DNA of 64,000 nucleotides from Domibacillus robiginosus (GTDB taxonomy: Bacteria > Bacillota > Bacilli > Bacillales > Domibacillaceae), in contig NZ_LAHL01000003.1 in the NCBI RefSeq assembly GCF_000966195.1, forward strand, positions 124,001-188,000, given 5' to 3'. The translations under genes and the position numbers were made by a program. Below are positions 1 to 8,918 of the stretch, one piece after another. How positions within the stretch are numbered: position 1 is the stretch's first letter; every line of letters begins with the position of its first letter. Under the pieces are notes generated by a model. It did not search any database and was not told where the DNA came from. It saw nothing but the letters and a program-made list of their open reading frames with translations.

Positions 1-34
1 TTTAAAACAACGTATTATTTGGAGGAACCACATT

Positions 35-637
35 GTGAAGCTTTTGTTTCAAGAACAAATCATTCAGTTTGAGCAAGATTCAACCGTAGAAAAAATCATG
101 GAGCAAATAAATACCTTATTAGGCGATTCCTATTATTTTAGCCATCTTGTTGTAGATGGTATAGAGGTTTATGAGGAACCGGAACACTATTTAAACGAAA
201 ACTCTGAAAGTATTGAAAAGCTCCAGTTAATAGCCCGAACAGCGAAGGAGTTTACAAACGATATTTTAGTATCAGCTGAAATGTATTTAAAAGGAGCAGC
301 AAGTGAGCTTGCTAAACTGTCAGACAGCTTTTATAATAATCCTTCTGCAAACAGCTGGAGTAACTTTTCAGATATGCTTGAAGGGATGCAATGGCTGAAT
401 CACATAATTAATTGCATTGATCAGATGAACGAAAAACCTCAAAATTGGGATGAGTATTTAAAGCTGGCAGCGGCACTTGAAGTTGAATTGAAAAACTTAG
501 AAGAAGCAGTTGGAAATCGTGATAATGTTCTTATTGGAGACAGCATCCAATATGAAATAATGCCGCTGTATGATGCTCTTGAAACAGAAATTCAGACAAC
601 TATCGACACCGAGGGAGCGCGTCATGATGCTAACTGA
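35..637 (+). CDS. Hypothetical helical protein upstream of the Maf glycosyltransferase
   Basis: A 200-residue protein I do not recognise. The GTG start at 35 is chosen because a strong GGAGG lies ten bases upstream. It is acidic, with no signal peptide or membrane segment, and is mostly predicted-helix sequence from about residue 65 onward, so it is probably cytosolic. Its 3' end overlaps the start of the Maf gene by 14 bases (624-637), which implies translational coupling and a shared role. An accessory or chaperone of flagellin glycosylation is a reasonable inference from position only. The window may cut the operon upstream. Confidence 0.7.
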   Translation: MKLLFQEQIIQFEQDSTVEKIMEQINTLLGDSYYFSHLVVDGIEVYEEPEHYLNENSESIEKLQLIARTAKEFTNDILVSAEMYLKGAASELAKLSDSFYNNPSANSWSNFSDMLEGMQWLNHIINCIDQMNEKPQNWDEYLKLAAALEVELKNLEEAVGNRDNVLIGDSIQYEIMPLYDALETEIQTTIDTEGARHDAN

Positions 638-2489
638 TAACCGCAACTACCTTCGTATTCATCAACGGCCACTTCTTGAAGAACTGACAAAATATGAATC
701 TGTAGAAGAGCCTACTGTTGAAGTTGAACCATCACGCAAAGGTATACCAACTGCTAAAATGATGATTAAAAGTAAAGTTCAATACGTTCATAGTAAATAC
801 GATCCTGAATCCGAAGCAGCTAGACTGGTCGAAAAAATTAATGATATACATGCTTATAGTCACGTCCTTTTTATCGGTTCTGGGTTAGGCTATCATATAA
901 AAAGTTTTTTAAAAGAGCACCCAAAGGTTAAAATATCCATTTACGAACCGAATCTGGAAATGCTCATTCAGTTTTTGACTCATCAAAACATAACTGATTT
1001 TCCAAAAGGGTCTCTACAAAAAATAATTACTACATCGAAAAAACAAGATTTAAAGCAAGAGATAGAACAACTGCACAAATTAACTGGAACAAAGACATTT
1101 GTTTATTTACTGCCTTCACTGACAAAGCTGTATGAAAATGAAGAAAAAATGATTTTAGAGTATGTCAAAGGTTTACTTAAAGAGAAAAGAAGTGAAATGG
1201 CAACCAACTTTTCCTTTCAAAAGCGCTGGACGATCAATTCCATTAAAAATTTTCCAAAAGTCTTGCAGACACCCAATATTTTACATGATATTGATAGAGA
1301 AGTGTTTAGAGGAAAGCCGGCTATTATTGCCGCAGCAGGGCCTTCGCTCTCTGAAGAGTTTGAGAACCTGCAGTATATTAAAGAAAATGGTTTGGCTTAC
1401 ATCTTTTCAGTTGGATCGGCAATTAATGCACTTATTGAACATAATATCTACCCTGATGCAGCATGTACTTACGATCCAAAAAGTCATAATTATACAGTCG
1501 TTGAGGCTATAAAAAATAAAGGAATTAAAGAAATTCCTTTAGTGTTTGGTAGCAGTGTAGGATACGAAACACTCGAGCGGTATCCCGGGAAAATGTTACA
1601 TATGCTTACAAGCCAGGATACGGTAGCGCCAAGATATATAAATAATCCAGAAAATATCAATGTCGTTTTGGATGCGCCATCGATTGCTGTTGTGACTTTT
1701 CAATTATTACAAATGCTTGGATGCAGTCAAATTATTTTAGCCGGGCAAAACTTATCTTTTCAAAATAAAAAAAGGTATGCTGCAGGCATAAACTATGAGC
1801 ACACTTCTAGTGAAATAAACGATGATGAAGAGCAAAAGCTGATTAGTATACTTGATGTGCACGGAAATGAAGTGAAAACTGATGAAACTTACACAAAAAT
1901 GCGCCAACAATTGGAGGCGTACATTAAACTTTTTTCTAATCTTGAAGTAATTAATACAACAAATGGTGGAGCGCGAATAGAGGGCACGACCTTCATGCCG
2001 ATGAGTCAGGTTATACAAGAGAAGTTAAGAGATAGACAAGTTGTGGGAAACTGGTATAAAGGAACAAATCAGTACGATTATCATTTTGTTCAACGGCAAA
2101 TGAACAAAATGAACATTCAGCAAAAGGCCTGTGAGATATCTATTGAGCAAGCATTTAATGAGTTAAAAGAAATCGATAAGCTTGTTAAGTTAAAACGTAC
2201 TACACAATTAGAAAGAAGCTTTATCCGATTTGATCGATGTTTTAGTGAACTGCGAGAAAACTTATTTTTCAAGTCATTCATTGAACCAATGGTGCGTATT
2301 CATCATAAACTTCTCTCAGAAAAAAGCCAGGAAGTTCGATTTGAAAAAGATTTAAAAGTAAAAGGTGAGACAATCGTTCACATATTTTTGAGTTTTCTTA
2401 TTGACTGTCAGAAACATATAGAAGCCATTATGCCATATATTCAAGAAATGAACGAGGAAATAGAAAAAGTAACTAAAGAAAATAAATGA
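624..2489 (+). CDS. Maf-type motility accessory factor (DUF115), flagellin glycosyltransferase
   Basis: A 621-residue cytosolic protein of the motility-associated factor family (MAF_flag10/DUF115). Members transfer nonulosonic acids such as pseudaminic or legionaminic acid onto Ser/Thr of flagellin before export. The family core is visible as AAAGPSL at residues 236-242, followed by a stretch containing SVGSAINAL and a DAACTYDP segment. An ATG at 624 with GAGGGA eight bases upstream is preferred over the upstream in-frame ATG at 570. That one lacks a ribosome site and lies deep in the preceding gene. The neighbours are an unknown helical protein, a dead pseB and a phosphonate cluster. Family assignment is firm; the sugar donor is unknown. 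Confidence 0.85.
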   Translation: MMLTDNRNYLRIHQRPLLEELTKYESVEEPTVEVEPSRKGIPTAKMMIKSKVQYVHSKYDPESEAARLVEKINDIHAYSHVLFIGSGLGYHIKSFLKEHPKVKISIYEPNLEMLIQFLTHQNITDFPKGSLQKIITTSKKQDLKQEIEQLHKLTGTKTFVYLLPSLTKLYENEEKMILEYVKGLLKEKRSEMATNFSFQKRWTINSIKNFPKVLQTPNILHDIDREVFRGKPAIIAAAGPSLSEEFENLQYIKENGLAYIFSVGSAINALIEHNIYPDAACTYDPKSHNYTVVEAIKNKGIKEIPLVFGSSVGYETLERYPGKMLHMLTSQDTVAPRYINNPENINVVLDAPSIAVVTFQLLQMLGCSQIILAGQNLSFQNKKRYAAGINYEHTSSEINDDEEQKLISILDVHGNEVKTDETYTKMRQQLEAYIKLFSNLEVINTTNGGARIEGTTFMPMSQVIQEKLRDRQVVGNWYKGTNQYDYHFVQRQMNKMNIQQKACEISIEQAFNELKEIDKLVKLKRTTQLERSFIRFDRCFSELRENLFFKSFIEPMVRIHHKLLSEKSQEVRFEKDLKVKGETIVHIFLSFLIDCQKHIEAIMPYIQEMNEEIEKVTKENK

Positions 2490-2497
2490 TACTCCAA

Positions 2498-3462
<965 letters not shown>

Positions 3463-3523
3463 TTCCATCGCGTAATCAAAATTTTTGTTAATTAATGAAA
3501 ATAATATATAAAAGAGTGACAAT

Positions 3524-5572
3524 ATGGATAAACAAGTAAATGAAATCTTGAAAATGTACAACAAGTTAAATAAGAATATTGAGATTGCATTAAATGAAGG
3601 AAAGTTAAAAGAGGCGGAGTTGCTCATTAGTGATTATAAAATATTTAGCAAGGACAAAGATATTTATACACAAAAAGCCATTCTGTATTTTCAAAAGCAA
3701 GAAAATAATAAAGCTATAAAAATATTAGAAGAAGGACTTAAAAAGCATCCATTCAGCTACGATATTAACTTTAATCTAGGTTTTATTTATAGTGAAATTG
3801 GACAACGATCTGAGGGGTTTAAATATTACTTGTATGCTGCTAAATATGCTATATCGGCAGAGCAACAAAAAAATGCCATTCAAATGGCACAGGGCATTGT
3901 AGATAGAGCAAGTAAAAGAGGAGATCCTAATTTCAAGAATTTCGAGCAAAAAGTAGATGAATATCAGCAAGTTTTACAAGAAGTTGATGGGAGAATTTAT
4001 CCACTAGACTATAATAGAAAAAGCATGATCCGAAAAGTTCAAAAAGCTGAAAATCATCAACAATACTTAGTGAATATGTATAAATCGTACTCTGTTCCTG
4101 ACGTTGATTTAACTAGCCGGATGTTTTTTAAAAGTGAACTAATCAAGGGGACAGAAGTAAAAAATAAAACAACCCTTCAACTTGAGTTTCCTTCCGTAAT
4201 ACCTGTTTCTTTGATTCACCCTAATACAAGAATCGAATTTTTGATGGAAGAAGATAAATTTGTATTTAATAAGGGCGATTTAAGCCACAATAAATTTCAT
4301 TATATCAATATTGATAAGCCGGGTAAGTTAATTATTAAAGCTGACAACAATATTTTTGTCGGAAATCCAATAGAAAGAACTGAGCCGGCAGCCGAAAAAA
4401 AAGTTGTTTTAAAAATATTTGTAGATGGGTTGTCCATGAAGTTCTTGGAGCAAGAAGGTTTGGAAAAACTTATGCCTAATACATACCGATTCTTTAAGAA
4501 CGGATTTATTTCAACGAATTGTTATGGCACAAGTGAATGGACTTTGCCTTGTAAAGCGAGCGTTCATACAGGGAACTATGCAACTAAGCACAAACTGCTA
4601 CACCCTAATTTTAATTATCCATTTGAAAAGTATAATAAGCTCATGGCTGAGTATTTTAAAGAAGCCGGATACCTAACAGCTAATATTAGTTCGAATTGGC
4701 GAATAACACCTACCTTTGGTTATTACAAAGGGTTTGATCGGATTATTTATCAAAACTTTTTGGGTGGAATGGATTGTAAGGACATTGTGATGGAAACAAT
4801 AGAGCATTTAGAGAGTTTTAAGTTTAAAAATAATTTTTTGGCTATTTCCATGACAGACCTGCATAATGTGCCCGATGAAATAGAGAATCATTTGATGGCC
4901 GAAGTAAATACAGACATTTCTTATCGAGTAAATACAAACAATAAAGGAATAACGTCCGTTCAAACAAAATACGATGAACATAAAATTTATAAATATGGTT
5001 TAGAAATCAAGCGTGTAGATACATTCTTAGGTACACTATATGATTATTTAACTAAAAACTATAGTGAAGATGAAGTAGTTGTATTATTGCACTCGGATCA
5101 CGGGCAATCCTTTTTGGAAAATAAAAATAGTATTTTGCACGACAGCAGGATTAAAATTCCTATGATGATTAAGGGGACTGGTGTTCCTGAAGGGTCTTCC
5201 GACGAGATTATTGAAATGATTGACATACTCCCTGTTCTACTGAAAACAAATAGGCTTGATATTCCTGAGAATATTGATGGAAAGCTGCCAAAAATTTTTG
5301 GAGGAGAAAATGAAAGAGATTATTCAATAGTACAAGTTATTCATCCGGGGCAGCCTTACAGAGCAATTATTAAAGATAAAGAACACAATTTTCATTTTGA
5401 AACCAAAGAAATTGTTAAAAATGATTTAACTATTTATATTGAGGACTATCAATCTTCTTTAATAGATCAGTTGACTGGCAAAGATGTAACAAACGTAAGT
5501 AAAGACATAAAAGAGAAATATGAATCGATTATTTTCAATCATATTAAAGAATTTATCAGGTGGGACAAATAA
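3524..5572 (+). CDS. TPR-containing sulfatase/alkaline phosphatase-superfamily protein (candidate phosphonate or phosphate transferase)
   Basis: A 682-residue protein with a helical TPR-like N-terminus (about 1-165), a beta-rich linker, and a sulfatase-fold domain from about 295. Metal-site residues are visible as FVDGLS (D301) and HSDHGQS (D525, H526). The position occupied by formylglycine in sulfatases (C/S-x-P-x-R) reads T340-L-P-C-K. A Thr nucleophile is the arrangement of the phosphotransferase branch (LtaS, EptA), not of sulfatases. There is no signal peptide or membrane segment, so it should act in the cytosol, unlike LtaS or EptA. It heads a run of phosphonate genes. I infer transfer or trimming of a phosphonate on a glycan; hydrolase activity is the alternative. 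Confidence 0.7.
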   Translation: MDKQVNEILKMYNKLNKNIEIALNEGKLKEAELLISDYKIFSKDKDIYTQKAILYFQKQENNKAIKILEEGLKKHPFSYDINFNLGFIYSEIGQRSEGFKYYLYAAKYAISAEQQKNAIQMAQGIVDRASKRGDPNFKNFEQKVDEYQQVLQEVDGRIYPLDYNRKSMIRKVQKAENHQQYLVNMYKSYSVPDVDLTSRMFFKSELIKGTEVKNKTTLQLEFPSVIPVSLIHPNTRIEFLMEEDKFVFNKGDLSHNKFHYINIDKPGKLIIKADNNIFVGNPIERTEPAAEKKVVLKIFVDGLSMKFLEQEGLEKLMPNTYRFFKNGFISTNCYGTSEWTLPCKASVHTGNYATKHKLLHPNFNYPFEKYNKLMAEYFKEAGYLTANISSNWRITPTFGYYKGFDRIIYQNFLGGMDCKDIVMETIEHLESFKFKNNFLAISMTDLHNVPDEIENHLMAEVNTDISYRVNTNNKGITSVQTKYDEHKIYKYGLEIKRVDTFLGTLYDYLTKNYSEDEVVVLLHSDHGQSFLENKNSILHDSRIKIPMMIKGTGVPEGSSDEIIEMIDILPVLLKTNRLDIPENIDGKLPKIFGGENERDYSIVQVIHPGQPYRAIIKDKEHNFHFETKEIVKNDLTIYIEDYQSSLIDQLTGKDVTNVSKDIKEKYESIIFNHIKEFIRWDK

Positions 5573-5649
5573 GGTTGGGAAGAAGATAGGAAACAGTAAG
5601 TTCATGGATTTTAAGTTGTTAATGAATAATAAAAATAGGAGGGGATAAG

Positions 5650-6783
5650 TTGGACGTTTTGATTTTTATCGAACAACTTAAAAAGGTTAGTGGTGATTTT
5701 TTTACAGGAGTTCCAGACTCACTGTTAAAACCGTTATGCAATTATTTAATGGATCATTACAGCATATCTAATAAGCATATCATTGTGGCCAATGAAGGAA
5801 ACGCTGCTGCAATTGCAGCAGGGTATCACATGGCTACTGGTAAAGTCCCTTGTGTGTATCTTCAAAATAGTGGTCTTGGAAACCTTATTAATCCTGTAAC
5901 TTCTTTATTGAATAACAAAGTGTATGGAATTCCTTGTGTCTTTATTATTGGGTGGAGAGGGGAACCGGGAGTACCTGATGAGCCACAGCACATATTTCAA
6001 GGCGAAAATACATTGGATATTTTAAAAACTGTTGATATTGATTATATGATCTTTGATAAAAATACTACTGAAAGTAAAGTTGAAGAAAAGATGGCTGAAT
6101 TCCAATACTTACTTAAGGCGGGTAAAAGCGTAGCTTTTGTAATGAAGAAAGATGCCTTATCCTATAACAAAAAAGTAGTATATGAAAATAAATACGCAAC
6201 TTCCCGTGAAGAAATTATTCATATCATTACTGATGCAGCAAAAGAAGATATAGTGGTTTCCACAACTGGCAAGACCTCCAGAGAATTGTTTGAAATAAGA
6301 GAACAAAAAGGACAGCCGCATAATCATGATTTCCTTACAGTAGGTTCTATGGGACACAGTTCTTCTATTGCTTTAGGTATTGCTTTAAACAAGCCTAGGA
6401 CGAGAGTTTGGTGTATAGATGGAGATGGATCTGCTTTAATGCACCTGGGTTCTATGGCGGTTATCGGAGGTCAATCTCCAAATAACTTTATTCATATAGT
6501 CATTAATAATGAAGCTCATGAATCTGTAGGTGGACAACCTACTGTTGCGAAGAGTATAAATTTTAAGCAAATTGCTTTAGGATGCGGCTATAATGAAGCT
6601 CATTGTGCGGAAACTATAAATGATTTTAAGAATGTTCTTTCAGAAGTAGAGGAAAAAAAGGGACCTATTTTCATAGAAATAAAATCAGCAATAGGATCAA
6701 GAGGGAATTTGGGGCGGCCAACGAAAACGCCAACTGAAAATAAACAAGCCTTTATGAAGTTTCTTGCGGAGTGTAATGCATGA
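5650..6783 (+). CDS. Phosphonopyruvate decarboxylase
   Basis: A 377-residue thiamine-diphosphate enzyme that decarboxylates phosphonopyruvate to phosphonoacetaldehyde. This irreversible step pulls the unfavourable PEP mutase reaction forward. The N-terminus has the family FFTGVPDSLLKP and the catalytic Glu in ANEGNAAAIAAG (E49). The ThDP/Mg motif starts at GDGSALMHLGS (G258-D259-G260), with NNEAHESVGGQPT after it. The TTG start at 5650 follows AGGAGGGG. Its last four bases overlap the next gene (ATGA), so the two are coupled. The gene symbol varies between pathways (ppd, aepY, fom2), so none is given. Confidence 0.93.
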   Translation: MDVLIFIEQLKKVSGDFFTGVPDSLLKPLCNYLMDHYSISNKHIIVANEGNAAAIAAGYHMATGKVPCVYLQNSGLGNLINPVTSLLNNKVYGIPCVFIIGWRGEPGVPDEPQHIFQGENTLDILKTVDIDYMIFDKNTTESKVEEKMAEFQYLLKAGKSVAFVMKKDALSYNKKVVYENKYATSREEIIHIITDAAKEDIVVSTTGKTSRELFEIREQKGQPHNHDFLTVGSMGHSSSIALGIALNKPRTRVWCIDGDGSALMHLGSMAVIGGQSPNNFIHIVINNEAHESVGGQPTVAKSINFKQIALGCGYNEAHCAETINDFKNVLSEVEEKKGPIFIEIKSAIGSRGNLGRPTKTPTENKQAFMKFLAECNA

Positions 6784-7493
6784 AAGCTTTAATTCTTAAC
6801 TCAGGTATGGGTAGGAGAATGGGAGATTTAACAAAGATAAAGCCGAAGTGTATGACTGAAATCAAACAAGAGGAGACTATACTGAGTCGGCAGTTAAGGT
6901 TATTAGAAAATTTAGGGGTAACTGATGTAGTGATGACGACGGGCCTCTTCGATAAAGTGCTTACTGGTTACTGTAGCTCATTGGATGTTTCACTAAATTT
7001 TACTTTTGTAAAGAACCCTCTATATGATAAAACAAATTACATTTACTCTATATATCTTGCGAAAGATTATCTAGTTGACGATATTATAATAATGCATGGT
7101 GATCTTGTTTTTGATATTCGGGTTTTAGAGAATATGTTAAAAGAAAGAAATAGCTGTATGGCTATAAGTACATCGCAACCATTACCTCAAAAAGATTTTA
7201 AAGCCGTTATTAAAGATAATTTAATAAAAAAAATCGGTATCGAATTTTTTGAAAATGCTGTAGCAGCACAACCGCTTTACAAGATCAATAAAAAAGAATG
7301 GGCAGTATGGTTAGAGAGCATCAGGTTATTTTGTGAAAAAGGACAAGTAAGTTGTTACGCTGAAAAGGCTTTTAATGAAGTGTCAGCTAATTGTGCAGTT
7401 CATCCAGTTGATTTTAAGGATCAATTATGTGCAGAAATTGATAATCCAGAAGATTTAAAATTAATAAAAGATATTTTATCTCAATCAAAATAG
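6780..7493 (+). CDS. NTP transferase of LicC/PntC type (candidate CTP:phosphonate cytidylyltransferase)
   Basis: A 237-residue GT-A-fold nucleotidyltransferase. The N-terminal LNSGMGRRMGDLTKIKPKCM is the nucleotide-binding signature, ending in the usual Pro-Lys. MHGDLVFD near residue 110 supplies the metal-binding Asp. A second Asp-containing stretch, EIDNPEDLKLIKD, lies near the C-terminus. Relatives activate phosphocholine (LicC) or 2-aminoethylphosphonate (PntC) with CTP. Coupling to the decarboxylase by a four-base overlap makes a phosphonate substrate likely. Which phosphonate, and how labour is split with the unrelated cytidylyltransferase domain in the next gene, cannot be read from sequence. 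Confidence 0.8.
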   Translation: MKALILNSGMGRRMGDLTKIKPKCMTEIKQEETILSRQLRLLENLGVTDVVMTTGLFDKVLTGYCSSLDVSLNFTFVKNPLYDKTNYIYSIYLAKDYLVDDIIIMHGDLVFDIRVLENMLKERNSCMAISTSQPLPQKDFKAVIKDNLIKKIGIEFFENAVAAQPLYKINKKEWAVWLESIRLFCEKGQVSCYAEKAFNEVSANCAVHPVDFKDQLCAEIDNPEDLKLIKDILSQSK

Positions 7494-7519
7494 TAAACAT
7501 ATAAAGGGACGAATACATC

Positions 7520-8830
7520 ATGACTGAAAGAAAAAAAACAGTTTATATGAGTTTTAGTACGGATTTGATTCATGGGGGCCATACGACAATTATTCAAAAA
7601 GCAGCTGAGCTTGGAGAGTTAACTATAGGAATGTTGACAGATGAAGTAGTAGCGAATTATCGCCGGTTCCCTGTGTTAAATTACGAAGAAAGAGTGAAGC
7701 TTCTTGAAAGTATTAAAGGTGTAGCTAAAGTTATTCCGCAAAAAACACTTAGCTATAAAGAGAATTTACGTATGCTCAAGCCTGACTTCGTAGTTCATGG
7801 TGACAACTGGGTAAGGGGTTTTCAAAAATCGATTAGAGAAGAAGTAAAGCAAACTCTTTTGGAATATGGTGGAGAACTTGTTGAATTTCCATATTCAGAA
7901 AATGAAGAGTACCAAAAACTAGAGCTTAGCCAAAGAGAGCAGCTTGCTATGCCAGATGTACGTAGAACAAGGCTTAGAAAATTACTTGAAATGAAACCGT
8001 TAGTAAGCGTAATTGAAGCCCACAGCGGTATCACCGGATTAATTGCTGAAAAAACAACAGTATTAAAAGGCGGGGAAACGAAGCAGTTTGATGCAATGTG
8101 GTGCTCTAGCTTATGTGACTCAACTTCTAAAGGGAAACCGGATATTGAGTTGCTAGATATGTCGAAGCGTCTGCAAACAATCGATGAAATTATGGATGTT
8201 ACCACAAAACCTATTATTGTCGATGCTGATACTGGTGGATTGACAGAACACTTCGTATATAATATAAAAACATTAGAGCGCATGGGCGTATCGGCAGTCA
8301 TCATTGAAGATAAAACGGGACTCAAGAAAAATTCACTTTTTGGTACGGATGTTGAACAAACTCAAGACAGTATAGAAAATTTTTGTGCAAAAATTAAATC
8401 CGGGAAAGCTGCGTTGAAAACAAAGGACTTTTTCTTAATCGCAAGAATTGAGAGCTTAATTTTAGAAAAAGGTATGGACGATGCCTTGAAAAGAGCCTTT
8501 GCATACGTAGAGGCGGGAGCCACTGGAATCATGATCCATTCGAGAAAAAAAGATCCGGAAGAAATATTCGAATTCTGTGAAAGATTCAGGAGGAAAGATT
8601 CAACTACACCATTAGTTGTCGTTCCATCTTCTTTTAACAGTGTAACTGAAGAAGAATTTGCTAAACGTGGTGTTAATATTGTGATTTATGCGAATCAGTT
8701 AACACGCAGTGGGTTTCCAGCTATGCAGAAGGTTGCAGAATCTATTTTAACAAATGAAAGAGCTAAAGAAGCTGATGATATGTGCATGTCAATTAAGGAG
8801 ATTCTTACACTAATTCCGGAAGATTATTAA
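7520..8830 (+). CDS. Bifunctional cytidylyltransferase - phosphoenolpyruvate mutase
   Basis: A 436-residue fusion. Residues 8-130 are a HxGH-type cytidylyltransferase (DLIHGGHTTII near residue 17). Residues 150-420 are PEP mutase with the diagnostic EDKTGLKKNS at 263-272; its E-D-K-x-G-x-x-x-N-S pattern separates true mutases from isocitrate lyase relatives. VDADTGG supplies metal ligands. The mutase makes the C-P bond: PEP to phosphonopyruvate. The same fusion is known from Fom1 of fosfomycin biosynthesis, where the N-terminal domain cytidylylates 2-hydroxyethylphosphonate. No later fosfomycin enzyme is present here. ATG 7520 follows AAAGGGACG. Confidence 0.93.
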   Translation: MTERKKTVYMSFSTDLIHGGHTTIIQKAAELGELTIGMLTDEVVANYRRFPVLNYEERVKLLESIKGVAKVIPQKTLSYKENLRMLKPDFVVHGDNWVRGFQKSIREEVKQTLLEYGGELVEFPYSENEEYQKLELSQREQLAMPDVRRTRLRKLLEMKPLVSVIEAHSGITGLIAEKTTVLKGGETKQFDAMWCSSLCDSTSKGKPDIELLDMSKRLQTIDEIMDVTTKPIIVDADTGGLTEHFVYNIKTLERMGVSAVIIEDKTGLKKNSLFGTDVEQTQDSIENFCAKIKSGKAALKTKDFFLIARIESLILEKGMDDALKRAFAYVEAGATGIMIHSRKKDPEEIFEFCERFRRKDSTTPLVVVPSSFNSVTEEEFAKRGVNIVIYANQLTRSGFPAMQKVAESILTNERAKEADDMCMSIKEILTLIPEDY

Positions 8831-8918
8831 ATGTAACAGCGTCAGAAGTAATTGTAATAAGACCAAAATTATTCTAAAAATAGAAGTTGTAGAATGTAGA
8901 TGCTTAAAGGAGAAGGAT

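Noticed and set aside
570-623. Upstream ATG for the Maf gene
   Set aside because: No ribosome site, and the extension lies within the preceding gene; ATG 624 has GAGGGA at a suitable distance.
7822-8325. Long minus-strand reading frame inside the PEP mutase gene
   Set aside because: It is a shadow of the coding strand, with Ser-rich low-complexity translation, no ribosome site and no family features.
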